A stretch of 64,000 bases of DNA, from the IMG/VR virus record IMGVR_UViG_3300018080_000118, positions 62,001 through 126,000 of that record. One strand, written 5' to 3'. Shown here piece after piece: positions 43,452-51,084 of this stretch (position 1 is the stretch's first letter; the number at the start of each line of letters is the position of its first letter). Source of the DNA: a virus. The notes under the pieces were generated by a model. The model was not told where the DNA came from. It made no database searches and was given only the letters and a program-made list of their open reading frames with translations. The translations under genes were made by a program, and so were the position numbers.

Positions 43452-44471
43452 TATTTTTATGCGTGTGACCCTTCCCTTGAAGGCAGGATCGTCCAATAGG
43501 TCGCCACTGCTTTCGTCCTCGTACTCCTTGAGGATGCGTGGTAGGAAGGACGCGAGAGTTGTGATGCTGATCATCCACCCCTCCTCCCTCCCTCGGCTCT
43601 TGAAGAACTTCGACTGCAGCTCCGACCAGTTGTCAGGCAACCACTGGCAAAGGAGCTTGTACTGCTCCGGAGCCTTCATGCCTTGGCGCGACAGCATACC
43701 GCGAACACGAGTAAGGGCGGTAAGGGCTGCATGCCTATGGGGTGGCGATACCTCGATGCTGTGCGAGTTCATCGCACTCTTGAAGCGGGAGAACCACTTT
43801 GACCCATCCCACTTCGTCACAGACCTCGGCACCGTCTCTTTGTGGGCCGCCGAGAAGTCTGGGGGTTTGGCTTTCTTGCCACGAGGAATCGAGGGCTGAT
43901 CCAGGCGACGCTTTGCTGCGTCCTTCGCCTTCTGCTCCTGGGCCTCCTCGTGGGCCAACGCTTTCTGGATTGCTGGGTCTTCTTCCAGTAGATCCATTAG
44001 GTCCATTCCAGAATCCTGCCCTATGTCTGTTTCTTTTTTGTCTTCTTCTTCTTTGTCCGCCACTGACGGCGGTATCGGCCCGCCACTGGTGGCGGAATCG
44101 TCCCGCCATATTTGGCGGTCCGGTCCGCCAGATTCGGCGGGGCAGGAATCAAGATCTAGTGGGTGGGACTCGAAGGGTGTGTCACATGAGGTGTACAGGT
44201 CAGGTATGTGGGCGAAGACAGTGACGCCTGATGTGCCCATTCTCTGGCGGATCTCGATCAGGCCGAATTTCTTGAGTTCTGCGATGTACCGCTCAACCGT
44301 CCTCAGCCCCATGCCCATCTCCTCGGCCAGCCGTTCCTGCCCAACCAGGCAGTAGTCCTTGTCCAGGCATCTGGACTTGACGAAGGTGTAGACGACCTTG
44401 GCTCCGAGGGATATCCGCGTATCGTAGAGCAGCGCGTGGGGTATCGGAACGAAGGCGTACTCAATTCCCAT
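43449..44471 (-). CDS. Replication initiator-like protein (HTH + internal origin)
   Basis: This is the likely origin-binding initiator. In 340 residues the N-terminal 100 form a winged-helix/HTH domain (SLGAKVVYTFVKSRCLDKDYCLVGQERLAEEMGMGLRTVERYIAELKKFGLIEI as overlapping helices). Residues about 105-150 are a disordered linker with PAESGG, SATSGGP and PSVADK, encoded by the iteron array. After an acidic stretch, a C-terminal helical domain (about 210-340) could recruit the helicase. This is the lambda O arrangement: HTH, origin in the linker, partner-binding end. It ends at copy e of the near-palindrome. Confidence 0.74.
   Translation of the reverse strand: MGIEYAFVPIPHALLYDTRISLGAKVVYTFVKSRCLDKDYCLVGQERLAEEMGMGLRTVERYIAELKKFGLIEIRQRMGTSGVTVFAHIPDLYTSCDTPFESHPLDLDSCPAESGGPDRQIWRDDSATSGGPIPPSVADKEEEDKKETDIGQDSGMDLMDLLEEDPAIQKALAHEEAQEQKAKDAAKRRLDQPSIPRGKKAKPPDFSAAHKETVPRSVTKWDGSKWFSRFKSAMNSHSIEVSPPHRHAALTALTRVRGMLSRQGMKAPEQYKLLCQWLPDNWSELQSKFFKSRGREEGWMISITTLASFLPRILKEYEDESSGDLLDDPAFKGRVTRIKI
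44024..44140. other. Candidate replication origin: four iterons in initiator gene
   Basis: Four 16-bp units of the form CCGCCA, four bases, T/C-GGCGG lie at 44057, 44080, 44103 and 44125 (start-to-start spacing 23, 23 and 22). Arms are near-identical, while the central four bases vary. Next to them is a pyrimidine-rich, AT-rich tract (44024-44056) that is a strand-asymmetric candidate unwinding region. Confidence 0.68.
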
Positions 44472-44766
44472 TCGCCCCCCTTTCCGCTGCCACGAGTTTC
44501 GCGTGTTCCTCTTCCGTGTCCGCTTCGAGGATCAGCTCTTCCTTGATCAGGTCCTCCATCCACCACTCACGGATACCGTTGGCGATGAATCTGTGGCCGT
44601 GGACCTCACGAAAGATGCGCGCCCAGGTACGGGCCGGGTCGAGATCGCCGCGAGAGGCAAAGAGGGGGATGACCTGGAGGAGCTGCTCCATGGCTACCAA
44701 CTCTTTGCCGTCGAAGTCGAACTCGATACGGAATCCGTTCCCTCGCCGCAGGAAGTCAACTTTCAT
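44461..44766 (-). CDS. Unknown protein
   Basis: 101 residues with EMD-like acidic end, upstream of the initiator gene with 11-base overlap. MKVDFLRRGNGFRIEFDFDGKEL is a beta strand followed by helices. Unrecognised. Confidence 0.66.
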   Translation of the reverse strand: MKVDFLRRGNGFRIEFDFDGKELVAMEQLLQVIPLFASRGDLDPARTWARIFREVHGHRFIANGIREWWMEDLIKEELILEADTEEEHAKLVAAERGANGN

Positions 44767-45217
44767 GGTACCTCTTTACTGGTTTGCCCAGAAGTTCCGC
44801 GAGCAGATCGACATCAGCCGGATCGCCCGGGAGGTCAAGACTCATGGAGCCCGCCTCCACGAGCCGAATGAGGCCGGGCAGGATCGCGATCTTGCCTGCC
44901 GACTCCAGTAGCCCCATCTCGCGCTCCGTCTCTCCGACAGCGTGCGAATGTTGGTCGTGCATAGAGAAGAATCTGAAGTTCCCCTCCACCCGGACGTATT
45001 TGTACATCTCGCCGACTTGTAGATCATCGTAACTGAAGAGTCCGATGAGGCGGTTGGTATCCAGGGCGTGGTCAATGAGGGTGTCAAGGAAGTTGATCAG
45101 CCCATCTGCATGATGGGAGTCGCGCATTGTCACTGGCAGCGGATGAAGGGTTTCAAGAAGCCAGTTTCTCTGCGCGCGAAGCAGATCCCAATCCACTTTC
45201 GACAACGGTCCCGACAT
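44756..45217 (-). CDS. Unknown protein
   Basis: 153 residues; the ATG at 45217 is supported by AAGGAGGCGTCGT. Mixed alpha/beta (VRVEGNFRFFSMHDQHSHAVG). No family. It is the first gene after the terminator at 45239, so it should have its own promoter, not identified. Confidence 0.7.
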   Translation of the reverse strand: MSGPLSKVDWDLLRAQRNWLLETLHPLPVTMRDSHHADGLINFLDTLIDHALDTNRLIGLFSYDDLQVGEMYKYVRVEGNFRFFSMHDQHSHAVGETEREMGLLESAGKIAILPGLIRLVEAGSMSLDLPGDPADVDLLAELLGKPVKRYHES

Positions 45218-45238
45218 ACGACGCCTCCTTTTCGAGGG

Positions 45239-45279
45239 AAAAAAGGCCAAAGGCTTTTATACCACGAGAGCCTTTGGCG
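45239..45279 (-). terminator. Rho-independent terminator
   Basis: On the minus strand GCCAAAGGC, 15-base loop, GCCTTTGGCC and TTTTTT. Perfect nine-base stem. It ends the message of the gene at 45304 and separates it from the initiator operon. Confidence 0.82.
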
Positions 45280-45303
45280 TCAAGAAGATTTTACTAGTTT
45301 TCT

Positions 45304-46002
45304 TTATTTCTTTACACGGGGTAGCTGGACAGAAAACCACTGGTTGTAGAAGGTGGCGTGGCCTAACGCTATATGTAGGTACACCTCTCCTTCGAAAATT
45401 CTCAGAATATCTCGGACGGTCTCTGTCAGCAGAGTCACTCTCCGCCTATTGGGGGCGCTGTCCGTCTCCGGCCCGTAGTCTCCCTGCTCCCCAACGATGT
45501 AGTATTGGCTGTTGGTCCTGATGTCTTTCAGCGCGTGAGGTATCGGTTCGCGTAGCTGATCTATGTGGAAGAACGGGTCGTCGTTTCGTTCCTCCATCAG
45601 TGCGACCATCTCGCTGTACCTCTCTGGGTCCTCGTCATCGTGATGCAGTATGTTGATGCGGACGCAGTCCCTGCGGAACACTACACGCACTCCGTGCACA
45701 CCCCGCAGCTTCGTCGGCCTACAGCCCAAGTAGTCGTGGCCTCCCACGGAGATCATGTCTGCGTAGGCGTTGGAGCTGAACAGTACGCGCTTGTTCGGCG
45801 AGATCTCGCTGAGCGTAGCGTCTTCAAAGGGGGGCTTCGGTTTGTGGTGGACCAGCAGCGCTTCGAAGAAGTTGAGGGACTGGTCAGCAGCTTTCTCCAC
45901 CTCTCTGGTGTTGCCGCTCGATGTCCGGTGCTGCCCATAGGCAACCAGCGCCTCTTTCACCTTCGCTCGAATTTGGACCGAGGCTTCTTCGTACGGTGTC
46001 AC
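45304..46002 (-). CDS. Unknown protein next to ubiquitin-like cassette
   Basis: 232 residues. GTG at 46002 is chosen because AAGGAG lies 8 bases upstream; longer starts run into the terminator hairpin. Pattern: an acidic helix-rich N-terminus and a beta-rich middle (VLFSSNAYADMISVGGHDYLGCR). It has terminators on both sides, so it is a single-gene unit. Function unknown, and a link to the cassette is not shown. Confidence 0.68.
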   Translation of the reverse strand: MTPYEEASVQIRAKVKEALVAYGQHRTSSGNTREVEKAADQSLNFFEALLVHHKPKPPFEDATLSEISPNKRVLFSSNAYADMISVGGHDYLGCRPTKLRGVHGVRVVFRRDCVRINILHHDDEDPERYSEMVALMEERNDDPFFHIDQLREPIPHALKDIRTNSQYYIVGEQGDYGPETDSAPNRRRVTLLTETVRDILRIFEGEVYLHIALGHATFYNQWFSVQLPRVKK

Positions 46003-46018
46003 GCCGTTTCTCCTTTGT

Positions 46019-46060
46019 CTAAAAGAAAAGGAGACCCCCGCGCAAAATGCGGGGGCCTCC
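46019..46060 (-). terminator. Rho-independent terminator after the cassette
   Basis: On the minus strand GGAGGCCCCCGC, loop, GCGGGGGTCTCC, then TTTTCTTTT. It ends the E2-JAB-E1-modifier message and begins immediately after near-palindrome copy f. Confidence 0.85.
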
Positions 46061-46061
46061 T

Positions 46062-46082
46062 TGATCACTCCGGGAGTTGTCA
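46062..46082 (-). promoter_or_regulatory. Dispersed 21-bp near-palindrome, copy f
   Basis: On the minus strand TGACAACTCC, C, GGAGTGATCA, between the stop of the ubiquitin-like gene and the terminator. Unlike most copies it is not next to a start codon. Confidence 0.68.
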
Positions 46083-46086
46083 CGGT

Positions 46087-46407
46087 CTAGCCGCGATCCT
46101 TGGGGGCGGGCTGGAACATGACTTCGTCGCCCGGCTTGGTCACGTAGGAGTCGTTGACCTTGTCGCCGTTGACGAGCGGGATCATGTTCTCGCGCAGGTC
46201 GAACTTGTCCCACAGGGCGCTCTTGATCTGGCCGATGGTCTTGCCCGGGGGGAAGTTCGAGGTGGGGTAGTCCTTGTAATCCGAGGTGGCGCGGCGTTCC
46301 ACGCGCACCTGGGCCTGGGGAGCCTCGGCGGTCTCGGCGGCCTCGGCGCGGCGGGGCTGGTTCACGTTCACGTCGATTTCGATGCGGGCGTCGGGATCAC
46401 TACTCAT
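46087..46407 (-). CDS. Ubiquitin-like beta-grasp modifier protein
   Basis: 106 residues from the ATG at 46407 (AAGGAGAAACC upstream, ATGA overlap with the E1 gene). After a 30-residue acidic disordered N-terminus, residues about 35-105 read as a beta-grasp fold: strand RVERRATSDY, GKTIGQIKSALWDKF helix, IPLVNGDKVNDSYVTKPGDEVMF strands. The chain ends KDRG, with a single glycine rather than the Gly-Gly of ubiquitin. Position after JAB and E1 genes indicates the conjugated modifier, like the Prok_Ub protein of PRTRC cassettes. Fold call rests on pattern and context. Confidence 0.72.
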   Translation of the reverse strand: MSSDPDARIEIDVNVNQPRRAEAAETAEAPQAQVRVERRATSDYKDYPTSNFPPGKTIGQIKSALWDKFDLRENMIPLVNGDKVNDSYVTKPGDEVMFQPAPKDRG

Positions 46408-47126
46408 GGTTTCTCCTTCCTGGTAAGAGGCTTGCTCCACATAGGCCGCATACTCGGCCCAGTGGCGTCAAATAGAACTTCGTTGACGGAGGGTGCCGCG
46501 TCCGTCCTCCACCTGAGGGACCACCATGCGCAGAGCATAGAGGTGGCCGCCAGCAGATTTGCAAAGACGAGCTGCGGTTGCGACTGGACGATCTCCATGC
46601 AGGACGGATCATCTGGGAACTTCCCCGGCATCGAGGTCATTTCAGGATGCACCTCGTCGATTGTCGGGGTCAGATTCTTTCCGCCCTGTCGCATGAAGAT
46701 CTGGCACTGGCCGTCGTGGTACTCGTTGCCACCAATGAACAGGGCAACATCTCGCAGCTTCAGCGCCTCTTGCTGAACAAAGAGCCGACTCGGGTGGTTG
46801 TCGACTCCCACGAAGATATCAGCATCAGTCTGCCAGTACCAGCGTTTCGCTGTCTTGACAGTCTTCGGGCTGAATGCTTCGGGTACGCTATGTAGGCGCA
46901 CATTTCTTGGTCTCAGCTGTTCTTCCAGCATCTTGACCAGGGCCGACGCTTTGCCCATGCCGATGGTGCCTGGGCCGAACTGCCGGGCAGTATTGCTTCT
47001 CTCGATCGTGTCTGGATCGACAAAGAAGATTTCGCTCGGAACGTCGGAGTGTTCTAGGAACCGTACCAGCGGCACGGATAGATGATAGCCTATGCCCCCA
47101 CAACCGATGACGATGATGTTTTTCAC
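46404..47126 (-). CDS. E1-like (ThiF-family) activating enzyme
   Basis: This adenylates and transfers the modifier. 240 residues from a GTG at 47126 in a GTGA overlap with the JAB gene. Features: nucleotide-binding VIGCGGIGYHL (about 6-16), FFVDPDTIERSNTARQ (about 35-49, D and N/R of the E1 family), FVGVDNHPSR (about 105-113), and PSCMEIVQSQPQLVFANL with C176 in the place of the catalytic cysteine of PRTRC-type ThiF proteins. It overlaps both partner genes by 4 bases, so expression is coupled. No zinc CxxC pair is evident. Confidence 0.85.
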   Translation of the reverse strand: MKNIIVIGCGGIGYHLSVPLVRFLEHSDVPSEIFFVDPDTIERSNTARQFGPGTIGMGKASALVKMLEEQLRPRNVRLHSVPEAFSPKTVKTAKRWYWQTDADIFVGVDNHPSRLFVQQEALKLRDVALFIGGNEYHDGQCQIFMRQGGKNLTPTIDEVHPEMTSMPGKFPDDPSCMEIVQSQPQLVFANLLAATSMLCAWWSLRWRTDAAPSVNEVLFDATGPSMRPMWSKPLTRKEKP

Positions 47127-48604
47127 GGAGCCTCCCACACCTTGTCGGCGGCGTAGGCGAGGTGGTCGATGCAGGTCTCAACCTGGTGATACCCCTTCAT
47201 GCCGGGCTTGAGTTTCTTGCCGATGCCGAGGAGTCTCGTGAGTAGCTTGTCGTGCTCCTGCGGAGAGAGGGTCCACGAGATACGCCGCACCATTGTCGAG
47301 ACCTTGTCCCAGTAGGTGGATATGCCAGAAGCCTCAGCTTGCGTGATCTTCAGCATGACACCCTGCAATGTGGGCATCTCTCCAGGGTCAGGGCGAGTGA
47401 GCGCGAGCGAGTCGTCCTCGATCAGCTCCATGTTGGTTGGCTTCACGAAGTCAGTGAGGTCCGCCTCCCGTATCCTTTCGTAGGTGAGGCTGCGAGGATA
47501 GTTGCTGTGGTATCTGCTCCTCGTACTGCCCCGCCGCTCTGACGAGCTCTTAGCTGCACTCGCCTTTTTCTTTTCCTCGGCTGCGCGTTTCATCATCTCT
47601 CGGCGTACCAGCAGCCAGTTGTTGATCTGGCCGTTGAAGGCTTCGTCTCTGTGCTCAGTGGCAAAGAGATCGGAAATGTTGAGTGGGATGCGGACGTCGC
47701 CGTCGCAGAAGGAGAGCACCAAGGACTCCTGGGCCTTGTCGAGGTTCCCCACAGTCATGTGGAATCCGATGTGAGGAATCTCGTGCTTGTTGTCTGTACC
47801 GCTGGAGAAGGCGGCCATTGCCCCGTGACTGTGTATGGTGCCCATGCAGCGCAGAACTTGTAGCTCGTTGCCGCAAGAACATACCACCTCTTCCCTGGGG
47901 TTGACCGTCATGGTGATGCGACACTTGCTACAGAAGTGCGTGCCCAGCTCGAAGCGCAGGTGTGCGCTACTCTGGCCGAGCGTCGTTGGTAGAAGGAGCA
48001 GGACGTCCCGTGGGCGAAGAATATATCGCCGAGAGTCGTTCTCCGATTGGGGAACGGGTCGAGGGACTCGGTGCATCACCAGGATGTCCTCGCTCTTGTG
48101 ATCCCGGTATGCTTCCCTCATGAACCTCACCATCCTGTGCAGGACGGTCCTGTGGATCAGAGGGTGGCTCCCCAGGAAGATCGCTGGCTGCATCGGCAGG
48201 TCCAGCTTCCCCATCTTCCGGCCCACCGTCTCCGGGTTCTTGGTCATCGTGTCCAGGACGATGTCCGTCCACTTCTTCAGGAGTGGCGGCATCTCCCAGG
48301 CTGACAGTGATGTCGACGTGGTCGGCAGGGAGCTCTGGGGTGACAGTGATGAGTCCGACGACGGGTCCGTCGAAGTCGAACTCGACTTCGATGTGGCTGG
48401 GAGGCCGAGGTTGCTCAGGTCGCTCCTCAGCTCCCTCGTCAGCTTCTCCTTCAGGTAGTCCCTCAGGATGTTCTGGTTCTTCGAGTCCTTCTTCAGGGGC
48501 TTGATCACCGTCAGCTCCTTCAGGTGCGTGACTTTCATCAAACCCTTCTTCGTCAAGAGAATCCCGTCTGTAGTCGGGATCTCCAGGTGGATCTTGTTGT
48601 TCAT
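47123..48604 (-). CDS. JAB/JAMM isopeptidase-like protein
   Basis: 493 residues. The JAMM motif is complete: H258-S-H260, seven residues, S268, two residues, D271 (GTIHSHGAMAAFSSGTD), which binds zinc in deubiquitinases. Just before it, C225, C228, C242 and C244 make a zinc ribbon. Residues 1-70 (lysine-rich, well biased codons) and 70-100 (mostly S and T) precede. The first 638 bases of the gene also encode a second open frame (see 47967-48914). It overlaps E1 by 4 bases. Role: removal or maturation of the modifier. Confidence 0.84.
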   Translation of the reverse strand: MNNKIHLEIPTTDGILLTKKGLMKVTHLKELTVIKPLKKDSKNQNILRDYLKEKLTRELRSDLSNLGLPATSKSSSTSTDPSSDSSLSPQSSLPTTSTSLSAWEMPPLLKKWTDIVLDTMTKNPETVGRKMGKLDLPMQPAIFLGSHPLIHRTVLHRMVRFMREAYRDHKSEDILVMHRVPRPVPQSENDSRRYILRPRDVLLLLPTTLGQSSAHLRFELGTHFCSKCRITMTVNPREEVVCSCGNELQVLRCMGTIHSHGAMAAFSSGTDNKHEIPHIGFHMTVGNLDKAQESLVLSFCDGDVRIPLNISDLFATEHRDEAFNGQINNWLLVRREMMKRAAEEKKKASAAKSSSERRGSTRSRYHSNYPRSLTYERIREADLTDFVKPTNMELIEDDSLALTRPDPGEMPTLQGVMLKITQAEASGISTYWDKVSTMVRRISWTLSPQEHDKLLTRLLGIGKKLKPGMKGYHQVETCIDHLAYAADKVWEAP

Positions 48605-48914
48605 GATCTGGGCCTCGGTTACAGGTGGGACAAAGGGGTGATTCGGAACGCCTTCCGTTCCTGTATAGACTTCTCAGGATGACGGCCATGCCGTCCATGC
48701 TGCCGTCATCGATGTGGTGGGATGAAGACCTTCCTTCGTCATCCAGCAGGTCGAGCACCTCCCTGAGCTTGTATCGATCAGGGTCTACAGTATGTCTGTA
48801 ATGTATGGTGCGCGGATAGGCCGCTTTGAGTCGACGAGCCATCGTTTTGTAGAAGGTTTGCTCGTCCGGGGTGACCCGTGGGAGTCGCTTGATTGCACGG
48901 ATCATATCATCCAT
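47967..48914 (-). CDS. Overlapping ORF upstream of JAB: zinc knuckle plus acidic region
   Basis: 315 residues. The non-overlapping N-terminal part (48605-48914) looks like real coding: MDDMIRAIKRLPRVTPDEQ and CPTCNRGPD. It then enters the JAB gene in another frame: D/E/G/P-rich, then HIEVEFDFDGPVVGLITV (around 48300-48420) with good codon bias, whereas the last 110 residues look like out-of-frame sequence. It may be a separate protein, or the first part of a fused protein joined to JAB by +1 frameshifting or a sequencing error. The E2-like gene overlaps its start by 8 bases. Confidence 0.55.
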   Translation of the reverse strand: MDDMIRAIKRLPRVTPDEQTFYKTMARRLKAAYPRTIHYRHTVDPDRYKLREVLDLLDDEGRSSSHHIDDGSMDGMAVILRSLYRNGRRSESPLCPTCNRGPDHEQQDPPGDPDYRRDSLDEEGFDESHAPEGADGDQAPEEGLEEPEHPEGLPEGEADEGAEERPEQPRPPSHIEVEFDFDGPVVGLITVTPELPADHVDITVSLGDAATPEEVDGHRPGHDDQEPGDGGPEDGEAGPADAASDLPGEPPSDPQDRPAQDGEVHEGSIPGSQERGHPGDAPSPSTRSPIGERLSAIYSSPTGRPAPSTNDARPE

Positions 48915-49575
48915 TAGAGCCTCCTACAGTGTCGCCGAATGCGCCGGCGTCGCGCCACTCGATTTCGGAGAAGCTCGATTGCCAGTCTTCTTCGTGCCTT
49001 TGTGTCCAGGCGGCCCATCTGTCCAGCATGCGCGTGAATTGGCCATCAGCGCCTTCCCTGAAGTCGCGGGGCATTGCCTCTTTCGCGTACGAGATGTGAT
49101 CGGTGTTGTGCCGGGTGCGCTCCACCTGATTCACCACGTGGTCGATCCGGAACACGAGGCACTCATCCTGCGAGGCGAACATGACTCCGCTGGCGCAGAT
49201 ATCACCTTGGAGGGTTCTGTTCGGGAACGGAGCCTGGTAGACCCGGGTCTCCATGGAGGTTGGCAGGTCGAGCATGAAGTGTTGCTTGACCGTCCGGATA
49301 CCGCCGTTCTTCATGATGACGGTGTAGAGCCGGTGCGGCATAGCTACGGTGAAGACCCGATTCGCCTGATTCATTTCGCGGACTTCCGCACGTCGGATGA
49401 CGGCGATGACAGTCTTATCGCTGTCCTCGGAATAGTAGACGGTGCCAACCGGGAGCAGCGGTGTTGTGACGCTGTTTCTGGAGATCGCTCTCCGGAAATC
49501 TTCAACGGGCACGATGTCGTGCGTGGTCTCTTCGACGAGCATCGCCACGCCATCTGTTATTACGATCTTCTGCAT
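48907..49575 (-). CDS. E2-like protein (PRTRC protein B type)
   Basis: 222 residues. The key segment is ETRVYQAPFPNRTLQGDICASG (about 109-130, shown here in overlapping part): proline-rich PFPN then G-D-x-C, with C127 in the place of the E2-type active cysteine of PRTRC B / Prok-E2 proteins. Before it are beta strands (PHRLYTVIMKNGGIRTVKQH). It lies first in the cassette, overlapping the reverse transcriptase gene by 16 bases and the next ORF by 8. It is the likely carrier of the modifier between E1 and target; the cysteine has not been shown to be active. Confidence 0.62.
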   Translation of the reverse strand: MQKIVITDGVAMLVEETTHDIVPVEDFRRAISRNSVTTPLLPVGTVYYSEDSDKTVIAVIRRAEVREMNQANRVFTVAMPHRLYTVIMKNGGIRTVKQHFMLDLPTSMETRVYQAPFPNRTLQGDICASGVMFASQDECLVFRIDHVVNQVERTRHNTDHISYAKEAMPRDFREGADGQFTRMLDRWAAWTQRHEEDWQSSFSEIEWRDAGAFGDTVGGSNG

Positions 49576-50708
49576 AGTGTCCTCAGATGTTTGAGCTCAC
49601 CCCTCCACGTCTCGCCTTTCTCGTCCTTGCCTCCGAAGAAGTAGGGCTTGAGTTGCGGCGACACAGCGCAGATGGCGGCGATCTTGCCTTGGACTTTCTT
49701 GAATCCGCGCCGGGTGATCTTCCTGACATTTCCTTCTTTGTCGCGGAAGTGGCCGGGCGGTACCTTTCCCTCTTCGATGTCCATGATCATGCGATGGATG
49801 CGGCCTCGCCAGTACCGGCGCTGCCGCCGTCTGGCATTGACCGTGTCTTGTCCCACGACCACGCCGCAGACTTCGAGGCGCTGCGGGGCCTTGAACTTCT
49901 TGGTCTTCTTCTCTTTGATCTTGAAGTCGCAGTCCTCGACGATGACGCGGATAGGGTGCAGGATGTTGTGCAGCGCCCACACACGCCTGTCTCGATTCCT
50001 GCGGCTGACGTTCATTCCCCGTTGCAGTCTTCGCCGAACCTCTTTGGGCGGCAGGTCGTAGTTCGAGCTGATGGTGATGTCATCGGCGTACCGTGTGTAC
50101 GCGATGGGATCCATGCGCGGCCGCCTGAATGGGGCGCACCCGTCCATCGGCTCTCGTCTCCACGCCTCGCATAGGCGCGCGATACGGTAGTCCAGTTGCC
50201 GGGCAGCGATGTTGGACAACATCGGGCTGGATGGCGCACCCTGGGGTAACCCGCCGTCGAGGAAGCAGGCGCGCATGACCAAGGCAAACAGCCAGTCCGG
50301 GATGTCGACGTCGTAGCGCAGCGCCTCGCCTACGACTTTCGGGGTGCACGAAGGGAAGAAGTCCTTGAGGTCGATCTTCAGCAGGTACTTATGGCCCATG
50401 TGCGGCTGTGCGTTCGATCGCAGGTTTCGTTCACGCCCGGGCTTTTTCCGGATGAACGCGTGCGCGTACTTCGATGGCCCGTACAGACGGCCGAGCTCGC
50501 GCGCGATGAGCGTCTGCAGCTTCTTGAGTCCTGGCAGCGGTTCTTGGATCTTCCGCATGCCCCCCGTGCGCTTGGGGATGAGGACCGTCGGGTGGTAGTC
50601 TTTCTCGGTTGCCACCCAATCCGGGTCTTCCAGGAGGTCCTGGAACCCCGCATCACCGTCCGCCAGTTGCAGCGGAAGAGTGAGCTGTTCAAGCTCCTCT
50701 ATGAACAT
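49560..50708 (-). CDS. Retron-type reverse transcriptase
   Basis: 382 residues with the RT core: PKRTGGMRKIQEPLPGLKKLQ (RT1-2), NAQPHMGHKYLLKIDLKDFFPS (RT3; the NAxxH motif of retron RTs precedes catalytic D), LPQGAPSSPMLSNIAARQLD (RT4), TRYADDITIS (RT5, catalytic DD), and VCGVVV (RT7-like, in the place of the retron VTG). The basic C-terminus likely binds its RNA. Retrons make a branched RNA-DNA hybrid from a nearby non-coding RNA. Candidate structured regions lie upstream (50753-51084). The start overlaps nothing; the end overlaps the E2-like gene. No DGR repeats are seen. Confidence 0.85.
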   Translation of the reverse strand: MFIEELEQLTLPLQLADGDAGFQDLLEDPDWVATEKDYHPTVLIPKRTGGMRKIQEPLPGLKKLQTLIARELGRLYGPSKYAHAFIRKKPGRERNLRSNAQPHMGHKYLLKIDLKDFFPSCTPKVVGEALRYDVDIPDWLFALVMRACFLDGGLPQGAPSSPMLSNIAARQLDYRIARLCEAWRREPMDGCAPFRRPRMDPIAYTRYADDITISSNYDLPPKEVRRRLQRGMNVSRRNRDRRVWALHNILHPIRVIVEDCDFKIKEKKTKKFKAPQRLEVCGVVVGQDTVNARRRQRRYWRGRIHRMIMDIEEGKVPPGHFRDKEGNVRKITRRGFKKVQGKIAAICAVSPQLKPYFFGGKDEKGETWRGELKHLRTLCRRS

Positions 50709-50752
50709 AGTTCATTCTCCACAATAGGGTCTGGGTAAAAATCTCAGTAAAA

Positions 50753-50789
50753 GGAGGACGGGGTGGATTTCGCTAGGTCCACCCCGTCC
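50753..50789 (-). terminator. Strong hairpin, terminator or retron RNA element
   Basis: GGACGGGGTGGA and TCCACCCCGTCC form a perfect 12-bp stem around a 10-base loop. On the minus strand it is followed by TCCTTTTA. It fits a terminator for the small gene at 50815 but could instead be part of an RNA used by the reverse transcriptase. Confidence 0.55.
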
Positions 50790-50814
50790 AAAGGATCACG
50801 ACGTTTCTGGAGGA

Positions 50815-50904
50815 CTACTTTCCTTTGCCACCGGATTTCACGCCTCCCCACAGGCGATCCAGGTCCCAGCTGGATGCTGCGGTCTTCTTGGTACCCTTCT
50901 TCAC
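50815..50904 (-). CDS. Very small basic protein
   Basis: 29 residues from a GTG at 50904 with AAGGAGTGTCTC upstream. Sequence: basic start (VKKGTKKTAASS), then WDLDRLWGGVKSGGKGK. The clear ribosome site and the following hairpin support translation; its place next to a reverse transcriptase could mean an accessory or a chance ORF. Confidence 0.5.
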   Translation of the reverse strand: MKKGTKKTAASSWDLDRLWGGVKSGGKGK

Positions 50905-51009
50905 GAGACACTCCTTATATGAGATGAGTCGGGAAAACAGCAGGCACCTGAATCTGAGTGGTTGAGGCTGAGGTTGAGTCTTGGGTCGGCGGCTGAATCT
51001 ATATGTTTG

Positions 51010-51084
51010 TAGGAGGAACACCGGAGTAAAAGTCACCGGCTTGAAGGCCAGTGGCCCAACGGGGCCGGTGACTCGGGGTCTCCT
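51010..51084 (-). ncRNA. Candidate structured RNA or terminator upstream of reverse transcriptase
   Basis: AGTCACCGGC (51031-51040) and GCCGGTGACT (51064-51073) form a perfect 10-bp stem with a smaller GGCC/GGCC hairpin inside. Flanking AGGAG and CTCCT extend it to 51010-51084. On the minus strand the stem is followed by TTTTA, so a terminator for the gene at 51134 is the main alternative. The 229-base stretch 50905-51133 holds no convincing gene. Confidence 0.42.

Noticed and set aside
42265-43899. 544-codon plus-strand open frame
   Set aside because: It runs across three well-supported minus-strand genes, has no ribosome site and no recognisable domain.
44057-44140. CRISPR-like array
   Set aside because: The four repeats are only 16 bp with 6-7-bp gaps and lie inside a gene. 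Iterons fit better.
49560-50708. Diversity-generating retroelement
   Set aside because: The RT4 motif is QGAPSSP, not the DGR type, and I saw no template/variable repeat pair.
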